A stretch of DNA of 64,000 nt, taken from positions 124,001 through 188,000 of the forward strand of contig CAWGKI010000003.1 in assembly GCA_963823095.1 (NCBI GenBank). Direction: 5' to 3'. This DNA comes from CAIVVT01 sp963823095 (lineage in GTDB: Bacteria > Acidobacteriota > Terriglobia > Bryobacterales > Bryobacteraceae). The position numbers and the translations under genes are program-made. Shown piece by piece: positions 1-7,939 of this stretch; within the stretch, counting starts at the first letter, position 1, and each line of letters starts with the position of its first letter. The notes beneath the pieces were generated by a model, which saw only the letters and a list, made by a program, of their open reading frames with translations, did not search any database and was not told where the DNA came from.

Positions 1-579
1 GGCTTCGATCCCAACTTCCACTTTGTAGGCATGACCTTCAATCCGGAAGCCTTCGTCGACATGAAGAACAAGTTCTTCCTCTTGAATGGACGAAGCTATC
101 CCGACACGGTCACGCCCGGCCCCATGGCCACCCAATCTTCCGATGGCAGGGTGCACTACTCGCAACCTCTGCCTTCCATCATCAACATTCCCGTGGGTGG
201 GAAAGCTCTCCTGCGCCTTTCGGACCTGGACGTTCAGGAGTACCAGACGCTGCAGTCACTGGGAATTCCGATGAAGGAAGTTGGCTTTAATGCCAAGTTG
301 CTGCGGGATCAAGCGGGGAACAACCAGGCGTTTTACACCAACTCGATCACGCTGGGCGGAGGCGAGTCGCTGGACGTGCTGCTCGATGCCAGCGACGCCG
401 GCTGCGGGTCCACGGGATGCGCGGCAACTCTGTACCCCGCCGGCAGCGTGTTTTACCTTTACACCCCAAATCTCGACCATCTTTCCAACGATCAGGAGAA
501 CTTCGGCGGACTCATGACCGAGGTTCACATCTGCACTAGCGTAACGGGCGGGAACACGTTCGGGAATACCTGCAACTAG
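1..579 (+). CDS. Multicopper-oxidase-like protein, C-terminal part
   Basis: The window opens inside this gene; about 192 residues are present in frame from base 1. The segment is beta-rich and carries LLNGRSYPD, a motif that recurs as VINGRSMPD in the next gene and more loosely (TINGVPF) in the giant gene after it, so the three share a cupredoxin-like domain. No His-rich copper motif is visible in the surviving part; ligands, if any, lie upstream of the window. Several Cys near the end (CGSTGC, CTS, NTCN) suggest an exported, disulfide-containing protein. The stop is ten bases before the next start, with AGGAG spanning it, so the genes are probably co-translated. The family call rests on the shared motif and neighbours. 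Confidence 0.6.
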   Translation, partial: GFDPNFHFVGMTFNPEAFVDMKNKFFLLNGRSYPDTVTPGPMATQSSDGRVHYSQPLPSIINIPVGGKALLRLSDLDVQEYQTLQSLGIPMKEVGFNAKLLRDQAGNNQAFYTNSITLGGGESLDVLLDASDAGCGSTGCAATLYPAGSVFYLYTPNLDHLSNDQENFGGLMTEVHICTSVTGGNTFGNTCN

Positions 580-589
580 GAGAGCGGCA

Positions 590-2245
590 ATGAGAGCAAC
601 GAAAATGACTCAATCGAACTCGAACACACGATTGCTTCTGGCGTCCACGGCGGCTTTGCTCCTGGCGGCAGCGGCTCACGCGGCGGTTCCTGGAATTACC
701 GGACCGACTTTCAATTTGACGGCGCAAACGGCTTTCCTCAACCAGCCGGACGGGAACTCGGTTTACGCCTGGGGTTACGGGTGCGGCACGGCGGCCGGCG
801 CCGTCGCGCCTTCGGGCTTTGCCCCCGCGGCTATCACCAACGCGACTTGTCCCTTGATGCAAGTGCCTGGCCCGACTCTGATCGTGACGGAAGGACAGTC
901 TGTCACGGTGAACTTGTACAACGGTCTCCCCGCTGCCGCGGGCAACACGTCGATCCTGTTTCCCGGCTTTGTGGTGACAGCGACCGGCGGTGTCCAGGGC
1001 CTGCTGACGACAGAAGCTGCACCCGCCAGCACGGTGACCTATACGTTTGTTGCTTCTTCGCCAGGCACTCACGCCTACTACAGCGGAACGCAAGGCGACC
1101 TGCAAGTTGAGATGGGGCTGTATGGCGCAGTCGTTGTGCTTCCCGCCACCATTCCTGCCGCCTGCTCTGCCGGGTTGCCGGTGACGGCTCCGGGCAATAA
1201 CGCGGCAGCAAAAACCTTCTGGAAAGAAACTGACTTCCGCCTGGCGTCCGCCGCCTTCGACAATCCGAAATCCTGCTACGACCGGGAATACCTGTTCCAG
1301 TGGGCGGAGATGGATGCCAACATTCATAAGCTGGCGCTGGCGCAGGTCACGGCCGCGGGTACCTGTACCGCCGGAGCCGTGGGATGCAGTCTCAACGTCC
1401 CGACCGAGCCGTACCACCCGGCCTACTTCGTGATTAACGGGCGATCCATGCCGGACCTTATGGATGCCAACTTTGCGCCCGAGTATCCCCACCAGCCGTA
1501 TAACGGCAATCCGCATATGCATCCAGGCGAGATGACTCTGATCCGTTCGGTCGGCCAAGGCCGGTGGCAACATCCGTTCCACGAGCACGCGAATCACGTG
1601 CGCATTCTGGCTCGTGACGGAAACATGATCCTCGCCCCCGATGGCACGAACCTCGCGGGACAATTGATGTTCAACACCGACACGACTCCGGGAGAAGCTT
1701 TCGACGGGATCTTCTATTTCACAGGCCGAGGGTTGAATTGGGACCCGTACGGTCACCATCCCGGAGATACGAATGACCCGAACGCCTCACTGGGCTGTAC
1801 TCCGGATGCCAACGGCTACAACACCGGCGCGCCCAGTGCGATTAACTACTTCGAATGGTGCCAGGACCATAACAAGCCTCTCGAAGTCGCTCCTTTCGGC
1901 GATGTTGCCGCCGGCGGTCCAACCACTCTCCCGAATCCCAACATTTTCACCAACGGGCCCTGGTACGGGGGCACTCCTTATCTAGGGCCGGATGCAACCC
2001 TGCGCGGCGGCGGAACGCAAGCCTGCGCCAGCACCTCGACCATCACCACGGCCAACCAATCCTCCCCGTGCAGCACCTTGCAGCCTTCCAATATCCAGGC
2101 GAACCCATCCAACGAACGCGGTTGGGCCTACATGTGGCACTCGCACAATGAGCGCGAGATCACTACCAACAATGTTTTCCCCGGCGGAATGCTGATGATG
2201 ATGCTGGTGGATTCCCGTGAATTCGTGATTGACGAGTCCAACTGA
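590..2245 (+). CDS. Secreted multicopper-oxidase-like protein with HSH in place of HCH
   Basis: 551 residues. The start at 590 has AGGAG about seven bases upstream. Residues 14-32 form a signal peptide. A cupredoxin domain follows (about 40-190; GTHAYYSGTQ at 159-168 sits where oxidases have a Tyr-His-Ser copper loop, but the His is absent). The C-terminal half has two copper-type clusters: HPFHEH at 328-333, matching the HxxHxH motif, and WHSHNERE at 516-523 followed by PGGM, matching the last oxidase motif except that the type 1 Cys is Ser. The first two His-x-His motifs of laccases are not seen. The protein therefore has the fold and some copper ligands but probably not a standard four-copper centre. 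A metal-oxidising or copper-binding role outside the cytoplasm is inferred from family and context only. Confidence 0.75.
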   Translation: MRATKMTQSNSNTRLLLASTAALLLAAAAHAAVPGITGPTFNLTAQTAFLNQPDGNSVYAWGYGCGTAAGAVAPSGFAPAAITNATCPLMQVPGPTLIVTEGQSVTVNLYNGLPAAAGNTSILFPGFVVTATGGVQGLLTTEAAPASTVTYTFVASSPGTHAYYSGTQGDLQVEMGLYGAVVVLPATIPAACSAGLPVTAPGNNAAAKTFWKETDFRLASAAFDNPKSCYDREYLFQWAEMDANIHKLALAQVTAAGTCTAGAVGCSLNVPTEPYHPAYFVINGRSMPDLMDANFAPEYPHQPYNGNPHMHPGEMTLIRSVGQGRWQHPFHEHANHVRILARDGNMILAPDGTNLAGQLMFNTDTTPGEAFDGIFYFTGRGLNWDPYGHHPGDTNDPNASLGCTPDANGYNTGAPSAINYFEWCQDHNKPLEVAPFGDVAAGGPTTLPNPNIFTNGPWYGGTPYLGPDATLRGGGTQACASTSTITTANQSSPCSTLQPSNIQANPSNERGWAYMWHSHNEREITTNNVFPGGMLMMMLVDSREFVIDESN

Positions 2246-2267
2246 ACCAAGAGAAGGACAAGAAACA

Positions 2268-4748
2268 ATGAGAACCAAAGATTCCAACGCTATCCGTCTG
2301 CTCGCGTTGCGGGCAGTCACCATTCTTTCCTTCGCGGCGGTTGCGGCTTTCGGCCAGCAGCAAGTCAATCTGACCGCAGGGCCGGCCAATGCCACCATGC
2401 CGGACGGGACAACGGTGCCAATGTGGGGCTACAGTTGCGGCGGGGTGGTGACCGGCTCGACCGCGACATGCGCACCGTTAAACAAGAACGCGGGTACCGG
2501 ATGGTCCCCTGTGGTGATTACGGTTCCCATGGGCGCAACCGGTGGGCTGACGATCAACCTTACGAATAATCTCTCGTTTACGCCAACAGGCACCACGACT
2601 GCGAATCCCGTGCCGACCTCGATCGTGATCGTTGGCCAGGTCGGCGGCGGTCTGGGAAGCGTAACCGCACGAACCACTACGCCTAGCCCGACACACGCAA
2701 CACAGACCGTCACGTGGTCCACCGCGAACAGCGGACCGACGAACGTTCCTCCGAACCAAGGGCCGCGCGTGCAATCCTTCGCCACGGAAGTGGCTGCGAC
2801 CGCAGCGTGCACGGCCAGCACGACCACAACGTGCCCCGCTGGCACTGCGCTGACTTGGGCAGCCCTGAAGCCAGGCACGTACCTGCTTGAGTCCGGCACG
2901 CATCCGTCGATTCAGGTCCCCATGGGCCTGTACGGGATTCTCGTGGTGACCGATGTACCGGCGGCGGCCAACGGACTTACGGGCGGAGCCGGATGCGCCT
3001 ACGGTTACTCGGCAGCAGCGATAGTCGGGACAACCACGACACCCGCGGCATGCCAGGTGCCGTACGATGCCGAAGTCCCAATGGTCCTCAGCGAAATCGA
3101 TCCGGTGCAGAATACGGCTGTCAACGCCGCGGTCAATACCGCCTTGTTCAGCGAGACCGCAGTGTGGTCCGGCCAACCGGGAGGTTGCGGCAATCCGTCG
3201 TCATCGACCTATCTGACCTGCTACCCCCCGGCCGTGAACTACACACCCCTGTATTACACGATAAACGGCGTGCCGTTTAACAAGGGCAACACTTCGGGTT
3301 CGCTCTTCGCTATCACGCCGGCGACAATTGCTCCGGCTGCTAGCGCCACCGGCGCCGCCACCACCGGCAGTGTCTTGGTGCGCCTGGTCAACGCCGGTTT
3401 GCGGATGCACGTTCCCGCGATCGTCGGATCTCAGGTGGCGGGCGCGACGGGAGGAACGAATCCCATCGTTACCGGGTTCAATGTCATCGCCGAAGACGGC
3501 AATCCTCTGCCCGGCGTTCCCAAGATCAAGAGCGAAGTGTTTATGGCCGCAGGCAAGACCTTTGACGTGATGATCAACGGGCTGGCGACGTCGAGCACTG
3601 GAATCGCTGCCTACGCGAACGCGCTTCCCGTCTACGACCGCGAGTTGAGCCTGTCGGGCAATGCCACCGCGCGCGACTCCGGCATGCTGGCCTACATCAG
3701 CATCAATGGCGCTCTAGCGCCCGTAGCCACCGGCACCGCCGCGACCCCAGTGGCCGCGCTAGCCGTGACCGACACATACTCTCTGGTTCCGGGGCAGATC
3801 CTCACGGTCTCCGATCCATCGAGAGGCGTAATCGCCAATGACAAAGGCGTATATATCGTACGGCTCCTGGCAGCGCCAACGAGCGGAACCGTCACGCTGA
3901 ATTCGAACGGGACATTCGCGTATTACCCCACCGCGGGAACAGCTCCGACAACGGATACTTTCACGTATTGCGCCAACGGCAGTGTGACGGGGACGGGAGC
4001 GACAGCGGCCTGCTCCTCCGGTGTCTTCGCCACCGTGTCACTGGGTCCATCGACCGTCGTCGGTGGCATCACCTGTACTGTTCCTCCTACGTACAACTCG
4101 AGCATGGCCACGTACCTGGCCGTCAAGACCCCGGGCGTTCTGGCTTACTGCAAAGACGCGGCGAACCTGCCTCTTACAGTGAATACCTCGACAGTGACAG
4201 CGACCAACGGGATGACGGTTCTCGCGGATGGGAATGGCGGGTTCACCGCCATCGCGCCCAGCGCGGGCACCTATACGTTCACCGTCACGGTGCAGAACCC
4301 CAGCCAACAGACCGCCAGCGTGACCGTGACGATCGCCTTCCCGGCCGGTAGCGGTCTCGCGGTTACGGTGCTGGACGGCGCCGACAAGACGACCACTATC
4401 AGCGATTACCGCTGGGTAATTGAGGAAGATCAAACCTTCTACATCAATCCAGCCTGCACCACGAATCCTCCACCCGCCGGATGCCCGACAGCAGGCCTGG
4501 GAATCGTTCCGACGCTGGGGGTCAATTTCCATACCAGCCACATGCCGTTCGTTGCGCAGGGCTGCACGGGACCGCTGTCCTGCGAAGCCGGCCAGACCGT
4601 CCTTGACCAGCCTCGGTTTGCGACGTCGGCAACGGCGCTTGCCGGCCCGACACCGGTGGAACCGGCAAGACGGCCGTACTTCCCAGCCGGTCGCGCTGGA
4701 TCCGACCAAGCGCTACTACATTTCCGTACTTCCGGGCGACGCGGCTAA
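2268..4748 (+). CDS. Giant secreted multicopper-oxidase-like/beta-helix protein, segment 1 (N-terminus)
   Basis: First part of a gene that continues, with frame changes, to 13133. The start at 2268 follows a purine-rich AGAAGGACAAGAAAC and gives a signal peptide (residues 11-29, ending AAFGQ); the upstream in-frame start overlaps the previous gene. Residues 31-230 form a cupredoxin-like domain (DGTTVPMWGY; SGTHPSIQVPMGLYG near 209). Residues 330-440 resemble the second oxidase domain (NAGLRMHVP, NVIAEDGNPLPGVP, AAGKTFDVMING). A cadherin/VCBS-like domain follows (about 505-590), then a domain with NFHTSHMPF. Between 4650 and 4870 the reading frame changes several times: reading GTGKTAVLP, then PVALDPTKRYYISVLPG, then GHGMGGAS needs a different frame each time, and the junctions lie near C runs. 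Sequencing indels are the simplest explanation; true decay is possible. Confidence 0.7.
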   Translation: MRTKDSNAIRLLALRAVTILSFAAVAAFGQQQVNLTAGPANATMPDGTTVPMWGYSCGGVVTGSTATCAPLNKNAGTGWSPVVITVPMGATGGLTINLTNNLSFTPTGTTTANPVPTSIVIVGQVGGGLGSVTARTTTPSPTHATQTVTWSTANSGPTNVPPNQGPRVQSFATEVAATAACTASTTTTCPAGTALTWAALKPGTYLLESGTHPSIQVPMGLYGILVVTDVPAAANGLTGGAGCAYGYSAAAIVGTTTTPAACQVPYDAEVPMVLSEIDPVQNTAVNAAVNTALFSETAVWSGQPGGCGNPSSSTYLTCYPPAVNYTPLYYTINGVPFNKGNTSGSLFAITPATIAPAASATGAATTGSVLVRLVNAGLRMHVPAIVGSQVAGATGGTNPIVTGFNVIAEDGNPLPGVPKIKSEVFMAAGKTFDVMINGLATSSTGIAAYANALPVYDRELSLSGNATARDSGMLAYISINGALAPVATGTAATPVAALAVTDTYSLVPGQILTVSDPSRGVIANDKGVYIVRLLAAPTSGTVTLNSNGTFAYYPTAGTAPTTDTFTYCANGSVTGTGATAACSSGVFATVSLGPSTVVGGITCTVPPTYNSSMATYLAVKTPGVLAYCKDAANLPLTVNTSTVTATNGMTVLADGNGGFTAIAPSAGTYTFTVTVQNPSQQTASVTVTIAFPAGSGLAVTVLDGADKTTTISDYRWVIEEDQTFYINPACTTNPPPAGCPTAGLGIVPTLGVNFHTSHMPFVAQGCTGPLSCEAGQTVLDQPRFATSATALAGPTPVEPARRPYFPAGRAGSDQALLHFRTSGRRG

Positions 4749-4924
4749 TCCGTTCCTACTGGATACACAGGCGCGCCGAATTGCGCCGCCACCACGACGC
4801 TGACAAGCGGCCCTAACCAGGCAAGACTACGCGAATTGCGGCCACGGCATGGGCGGCGCGTCCTATCCCCGCAGCCTGCACTCCGGTAGCGCCTGCCACA
4901 ACTTGCACGGGTGCCTTTGCGCCC

Positions 4925-6415
4925 GTGACGGTGATCGCGCAACCCTCGCCCTACCCGCCGTCGAAACTCTCAGTCTTCGTCTTTGAAGACGACTTCCCGC
5001 TCAACGGCGAGCAGGATGGCGGCGGCGGAATCGACGTGTTGTCGCCCCAGGAACCCGGTTTGGGCGGCTTCCAGATCCACCTCTGGGATGCCATGGGCGG
5101 CAACGGCGATTTCACCGGCCAGATGACCTACGACATGTTCAACCAGCCGCTGACGAACAGCCTGGCGGGAACAAAAGACCCGGTCACCGGGAACGATGCC
5201 TGCCCGATCGGCACAAATGAGTTGAGCGCAACCAGCGGCGCAAGTCCGAAAACACTGGCGACCGATCCAAACGCAACCGGCATCACCGGCATGATCGTCA
5301 CCTGCCCGAAGTACGAATCCGACGGCAAGACTCTGTCCCCGCTCGCCGGGCAGGCCGTGATCGCCAACCTGATGCCGATGAGAATGGGCGTGGTCGCGAC
5401 ACCTGGGGCAGACCGGATTGCGAGAGGGGAAGAGTGGCTCCAGACCAACACCCTGGACGGCCAGAAGGCCCACGATGCTTTCGCGAGAATCGGCGAGCCG
5501 AGCTACTTCCAGGAATTCGGACCGGCGTCCTTCCATGTGTCCATCGGCTTCGCCAATCCGGCGATCATCAACGCCCGCAAGCAATACGTTTGCAACGGGA
5601 CGGATCCGAACAGCCCTCAGCCCGGCGTGGCGTACAACTGCAACAACACGATCACGGGCAAGGTCACGGGCCAGCGCCTGAGCCGCACGCCCGATGAGCG
5701 GCTTTACAACAGCGGTTCGCACGACACCTTCTACTGGACCCAGTGCTACGTGAGCGTTGGAGATCCGGACGGGGAGGATTTCGCCTTCACCAAGTGCGCC
5801 TCCGACGGGAGCTTCACGCTTACCGGACTTCCCGACGGCGACTGGAGAATCACAACGTTCGACCAGTGGAACGATCAGCTCGTGGACGGCCTTTCGACGC
5901 CAGTCAGGCTGGCGGCTGGGGCAACCGCGGCCATGACCAATCTGGGAAACATCGCCGCAACGCAGTGGCAGACGAACCTCTATACCCGGACCTTCATCGA
6001 CGACAACAAAGATGGTATCTCGCAGGCAGGCGAGGCGGGGATTCCATTCGCGAACGTTGCCGTCCGGCTGCGGGACGGCAGCCTGGAGAACCTTCTGGTC
6101 ACGGACTTCACCGGAACCGCCAACTTCAACGAAACGTTCCCGCTGTTCAGTTGGTACACGGTGGAAACCGACGTGACCCGCTACAAGAACACCGGCATCC
6201 ACGTCGTATATGACGTCGGCGGACCCGCCGATGGGTCTCCGGATTGCGTCGCTGGCACGACAGGCTATCCGCCGTGCGGAGCCTCCACCATCGGTAAGTT
6301 CCTGGCCAACACCGCGGAAGTAGTCTCCGTGCCTACGCAACCTGCGCGTACCGGGCGCGGTGTATTGCGCCGGAGCGGACTGCACGGGCAAGACGATACA
6401 GACGCCTGTGAGTGA
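4925..6415 (+). CDS. Giant protein, segment 2 (SdrD-like region)
   Basis: Continuation of the gene starting at 2268. The correct frame is already open from about 4865, upstream of this GTG, so there is no real start here. Early residues read KLSVFVFEDDFPLNGEQDGG; later parts include a carboxypeptidase-regulatory/SdrD B-like domain (TFIDDNKDGISQAGEAGIP followed by NVAVRLRDG), a fold common in large cell-surface proteins. After about 6340 the frame is lost: the next sensible reading (GAVYCAGADCTGKT) lies one base away, at a GGGCGCGG stretch. The reverse strand also has a long open frame here, but it lacks domain sense and is a shadow of GC-rich codons. Confidence 0.65.
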   Translation: MTVIAQPSPYPPSKLSVFVFEDDFPLNGEQDGGGGIDVLSPQEPGLGGFQIHLWDAMGGNGDFTGQMTYDMFNQPLTNSLAGTKDPVTGNDACPIGTNELSATSGASPKTLATDPNATGITGMIVTCPKYESDGKTLSPLAGQAVIANLMPMRMGVVATPGADRIARGEEWLQTNTLDGQKAHDAFARIGEPSYFQEFGPASFHVSIGFANPAIINARKQYVCNGTDPNSPQPGVAYNCNNTITGKVTGQRLSRTPDERLYNSGSHDTFYWTQCYVSVGDPDGEDFAFTKCASDGSFTLTGLPDGDWRITTFDQWNDQLVDGLSTPVRLAAGATAAMTNLGNIAATQWQTNLYTRTFIDDNKDGISQAGEAGIPFANVAVRLRDGSLENLLVTDFTGTANFNETFPLFSWYTVETDVTRYKNTGIHVVYDVGGPADGSPDCVAGTTGYPPCGASTIGKFLANTAEVVSVPTQPARTGRGVLRRSGLHGQDDTDACE

Positions 6416-7436
6416 TCCGCCCAGCGTCTGCACGACCAGCACAGGTACTCCCCCGGTTACTAAATGCTCGACCCAACTTTCCTCGGGCCGTATCGATCCG
6501 CCGTGGGTAGGAGTCGAAGGCTGGCAGGGCTTCCCCGGCCAGAACAGCTTCCTCGAATTCGGCAAAGAGCCCTATGTCGCGGGCGAGAACGGCGGCATCA
6601 AGGGCCATGTCATTTATGCCTCCACCCGTCCCTTTGACGACCCGATGATGCTCGTTCAGACGCAGTGGGAACCGCTGGTTCCGCATGTGACCATCAACCT
6701 GTACCAGGAAGGGATTGCCTCGGACGGCGTAACGCCGACCCTCACAGTTAGTGGACACCACCCAGACCAGCAGTTTCGACGATTTTGCCCAGGGCTTCCG
6801 CCTGATGCGGATGGCGATAACGTCCCCAACATGAACTGCCCGGGCCAAACCTCGAGCACCGGCGTAAGTCCGGACCTGTTCTTCTTCTCGCTGTATAACC
6901 AGCCGAATTACCTCAACTTCTACAACTCCCAGCACGGCGGGCCCGCGCTGACCCCGCTGCCGAACAATTCCCAGTTCAAGTGCTACGACGGCATGCACAA
7001 TTGGAATCAGCTCCAGCCGGCGCCCTACGACGGCGCTTACAAGTTCCCCAGCGTGACCAGCGGTGGATCCGACGACGGGAAGCCAAACGGCGACGAATTG
7101 CACAATCTGCTCGCCAGATCCCGTAGCCGCGCCAGACTTGTACGCCGGCATCCCCATGCTGCCCCCCGGCAAGTACGTGGTGGAAGTGGTCCTGCCGGCA
7201 GGCTACGAACTGGTGAAGGAAGAGGACAAGAACATTCTGATCGGCGACAACTACATCGCGCCGGTGACTCAGGAGTTCGGCGGCCTCGGCAACATTTTCA
7301 TCATTCCGGACCAGGCCTCGGTAGCTTCATCTCAGCTAACCCCAGGTTCTGGCTACAATGCCAACAACGCCCAGAATCCCACTCAGAGCTTGGGAACCAC
7401 GCCGCAGGAAGGCATTGTCCCAGGTTTCATACCTGA
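6360..7436 (+). CDS. Giant protein, segment 3
   Basis: Continuation of the same product in a third frame. The segment includes WVGVEGWQGFPGQNSFLEFG, repeated aromatic patches (TQWEPLVPHVTINLYQEG) and SLYNQPNYLNFYNSQHGG, all typical of extracellular beta-sheet modules. The sensible reading ends near 7085 (SGGSDDGKP); the rest of this open frame to 7436 is out of frame, and the product continues in the next segment. No enzymatic motif is recognised. Confidence 0.55.
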   Translation: MYCAGADCTGKTIQTPVSDPPSVCTTSTGTPPVTKCSTQLSSGRIDPPWVGVEGWQGFPGQNSFLEFGKEPYVAGENGGIKGHVIYASTRPFDDPMMLVQTQWEPLVPHVTINLYQEGIASDGVTPTLTVSGHHPDQQFRRFCPGLPPDADGDNVPNMNCPGQTSSTGVSPDLFFFSLYNQPNYLNFYNSQHGGPALTPLPNNSQFKCYDGMHNWNQLQPAPYDGAYKFPSVTSGGSDDGKPNGDELHNLLARSRSRARLVRRHPHAAPRQVRGGSGPAGRLRTGEGRGQEHSDRRQLHRAGDSGVRRPRQHFHHSGPGLGSFISANPRFWLQCQQRPESHSELGNHAAGRHCPRFHT

Positions 7437-7695
7437 GCCCGATATGGCCGTGCGTCGGCGAAGCGCGCATCGTTCCCGACTACATCAGCCTGTATCCGCA
7501 GACCAAACAGGTGGCGCCTTTCGCGGGAGCCACCCGCAACCTGTGCGACCGGAAGGAAGTGACCCTGGGCGACCAGATGGGCGCCATCGCCAAGTTCTTC
7601 ATCTACACTTCGATCCACATCGCCTCCAAGTTCACCGGCGGCATCACGGACGACTACACCTCGGAATTCGATCCGTTCTCGCCGCAGTTCGGTGA
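7063..7695 (+). CDS. Giant protein, segment 4 (short in-frame stretch)
   Basis: Only about 7085-7430 of this open frame carries the product: it reads TNCTICSPDPVAAPDLY, then PPGKYVVEVVLPAGYELV and a Lys/Asp-rich stretch ending IFIIPDQASV. This is a second carboxypeptidase-regulatory-like beta-sandwich, with the GKYVVEVVLPAGYE signature of such domains. After about 7430 the frame shifts again. The segment has no start signal of its own. Confidence 0.5.
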   Translation: MDPTTGSQTATNCTICSPDPVAAPDLYAGIPMLPPGKYVVEVVLPAGYELVKEEDKNILIGDNYIAPVTQEFGGLGNIFIIPDQASVASSQLTPGSGYNANNAQNPTQSLGTTPQEGIVPGFIPEPDMAVRRRSAHRSRLHQPVSADQTGGAFRGSHPQPVRPEGSDPGRPDGRHRQVLHLHFDPHRLQVHRRHHGRLHLGIRSVLAAVR

Positions 7696-7939
7696 GAAGT
7701 TCGCTCCGCCCGATCTCCCCGTGTCCGTCAAGGACTGGGCCGGGAACGAAATCTCCCGCGTGTATGCGGACCACTGGGGCGCCTACGACGGAATGACTTA
7801 CTCGACCTGGGAAGTCAACCCGCCCAACCCGACCGGGTTACTCCCCCACGATGATGGTCCTTTGCATGAACGATCCGGGACCAATCCCCGGACCCAATGG
7901 AACGATGATTACCGATCCGCTGTTTACGCAGGGCTATAG
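7358..7939 (+). CDS. Giant protein, segment 5
   Basis: The product runs in this frame from about 7430 (PIWPCVGEARIVPDYISLYP) to about 7845. The sequence DQMGAIAKFFIYTSIHIASK and the Asp/Tyr/Trp-rich VYADHWGAYDGMTYSTWEVN are well-formed coding sequence. At 7845 one extra T in GGGTTACTCCCCC breaks the frame: removing it would give NPTGYSPTMMVLCMND and run directly into the next segment. This is one of the clearest single-base indels in the gene. Confidence 0.55.
   Translation: MPTTPRIPLRAWEPRRRKALSQVSYLSPIWPCVGEARIVPDYISLYPQTKQVAPFAGATRNLCDRKEVTLGDQMGAIAKFFIYTSIHIASKFTGGITDDYTSEFDPFSPQFGEKFAPPDLPVSVKDWAGNEISRVYADHWGAYDGMTYSTWEVNPPNPTGLLPHDDGPLHERSGTNPRTQWNDDYRSAVYAGL

Noticed and set aside
536..1759. 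Long minus-strand open frame opposite the multicopper-oxidase-like gene
   Set aside because: GC-rich shadow; Arg/Gly/His-rich translation without domain sense, while the plus strand has clear motifs.
4970..6565. 531-codon minus-strand open frame opposite the giant gene
   Set aside because: Shadow frame; plus strand reads coherent surface-protein domains.
4650..7850. Programmed ribosomal frameshifting in the giant gene
   Set aside because: Too many shifts, in both directions locally, with no common slippery site or downstream structure.
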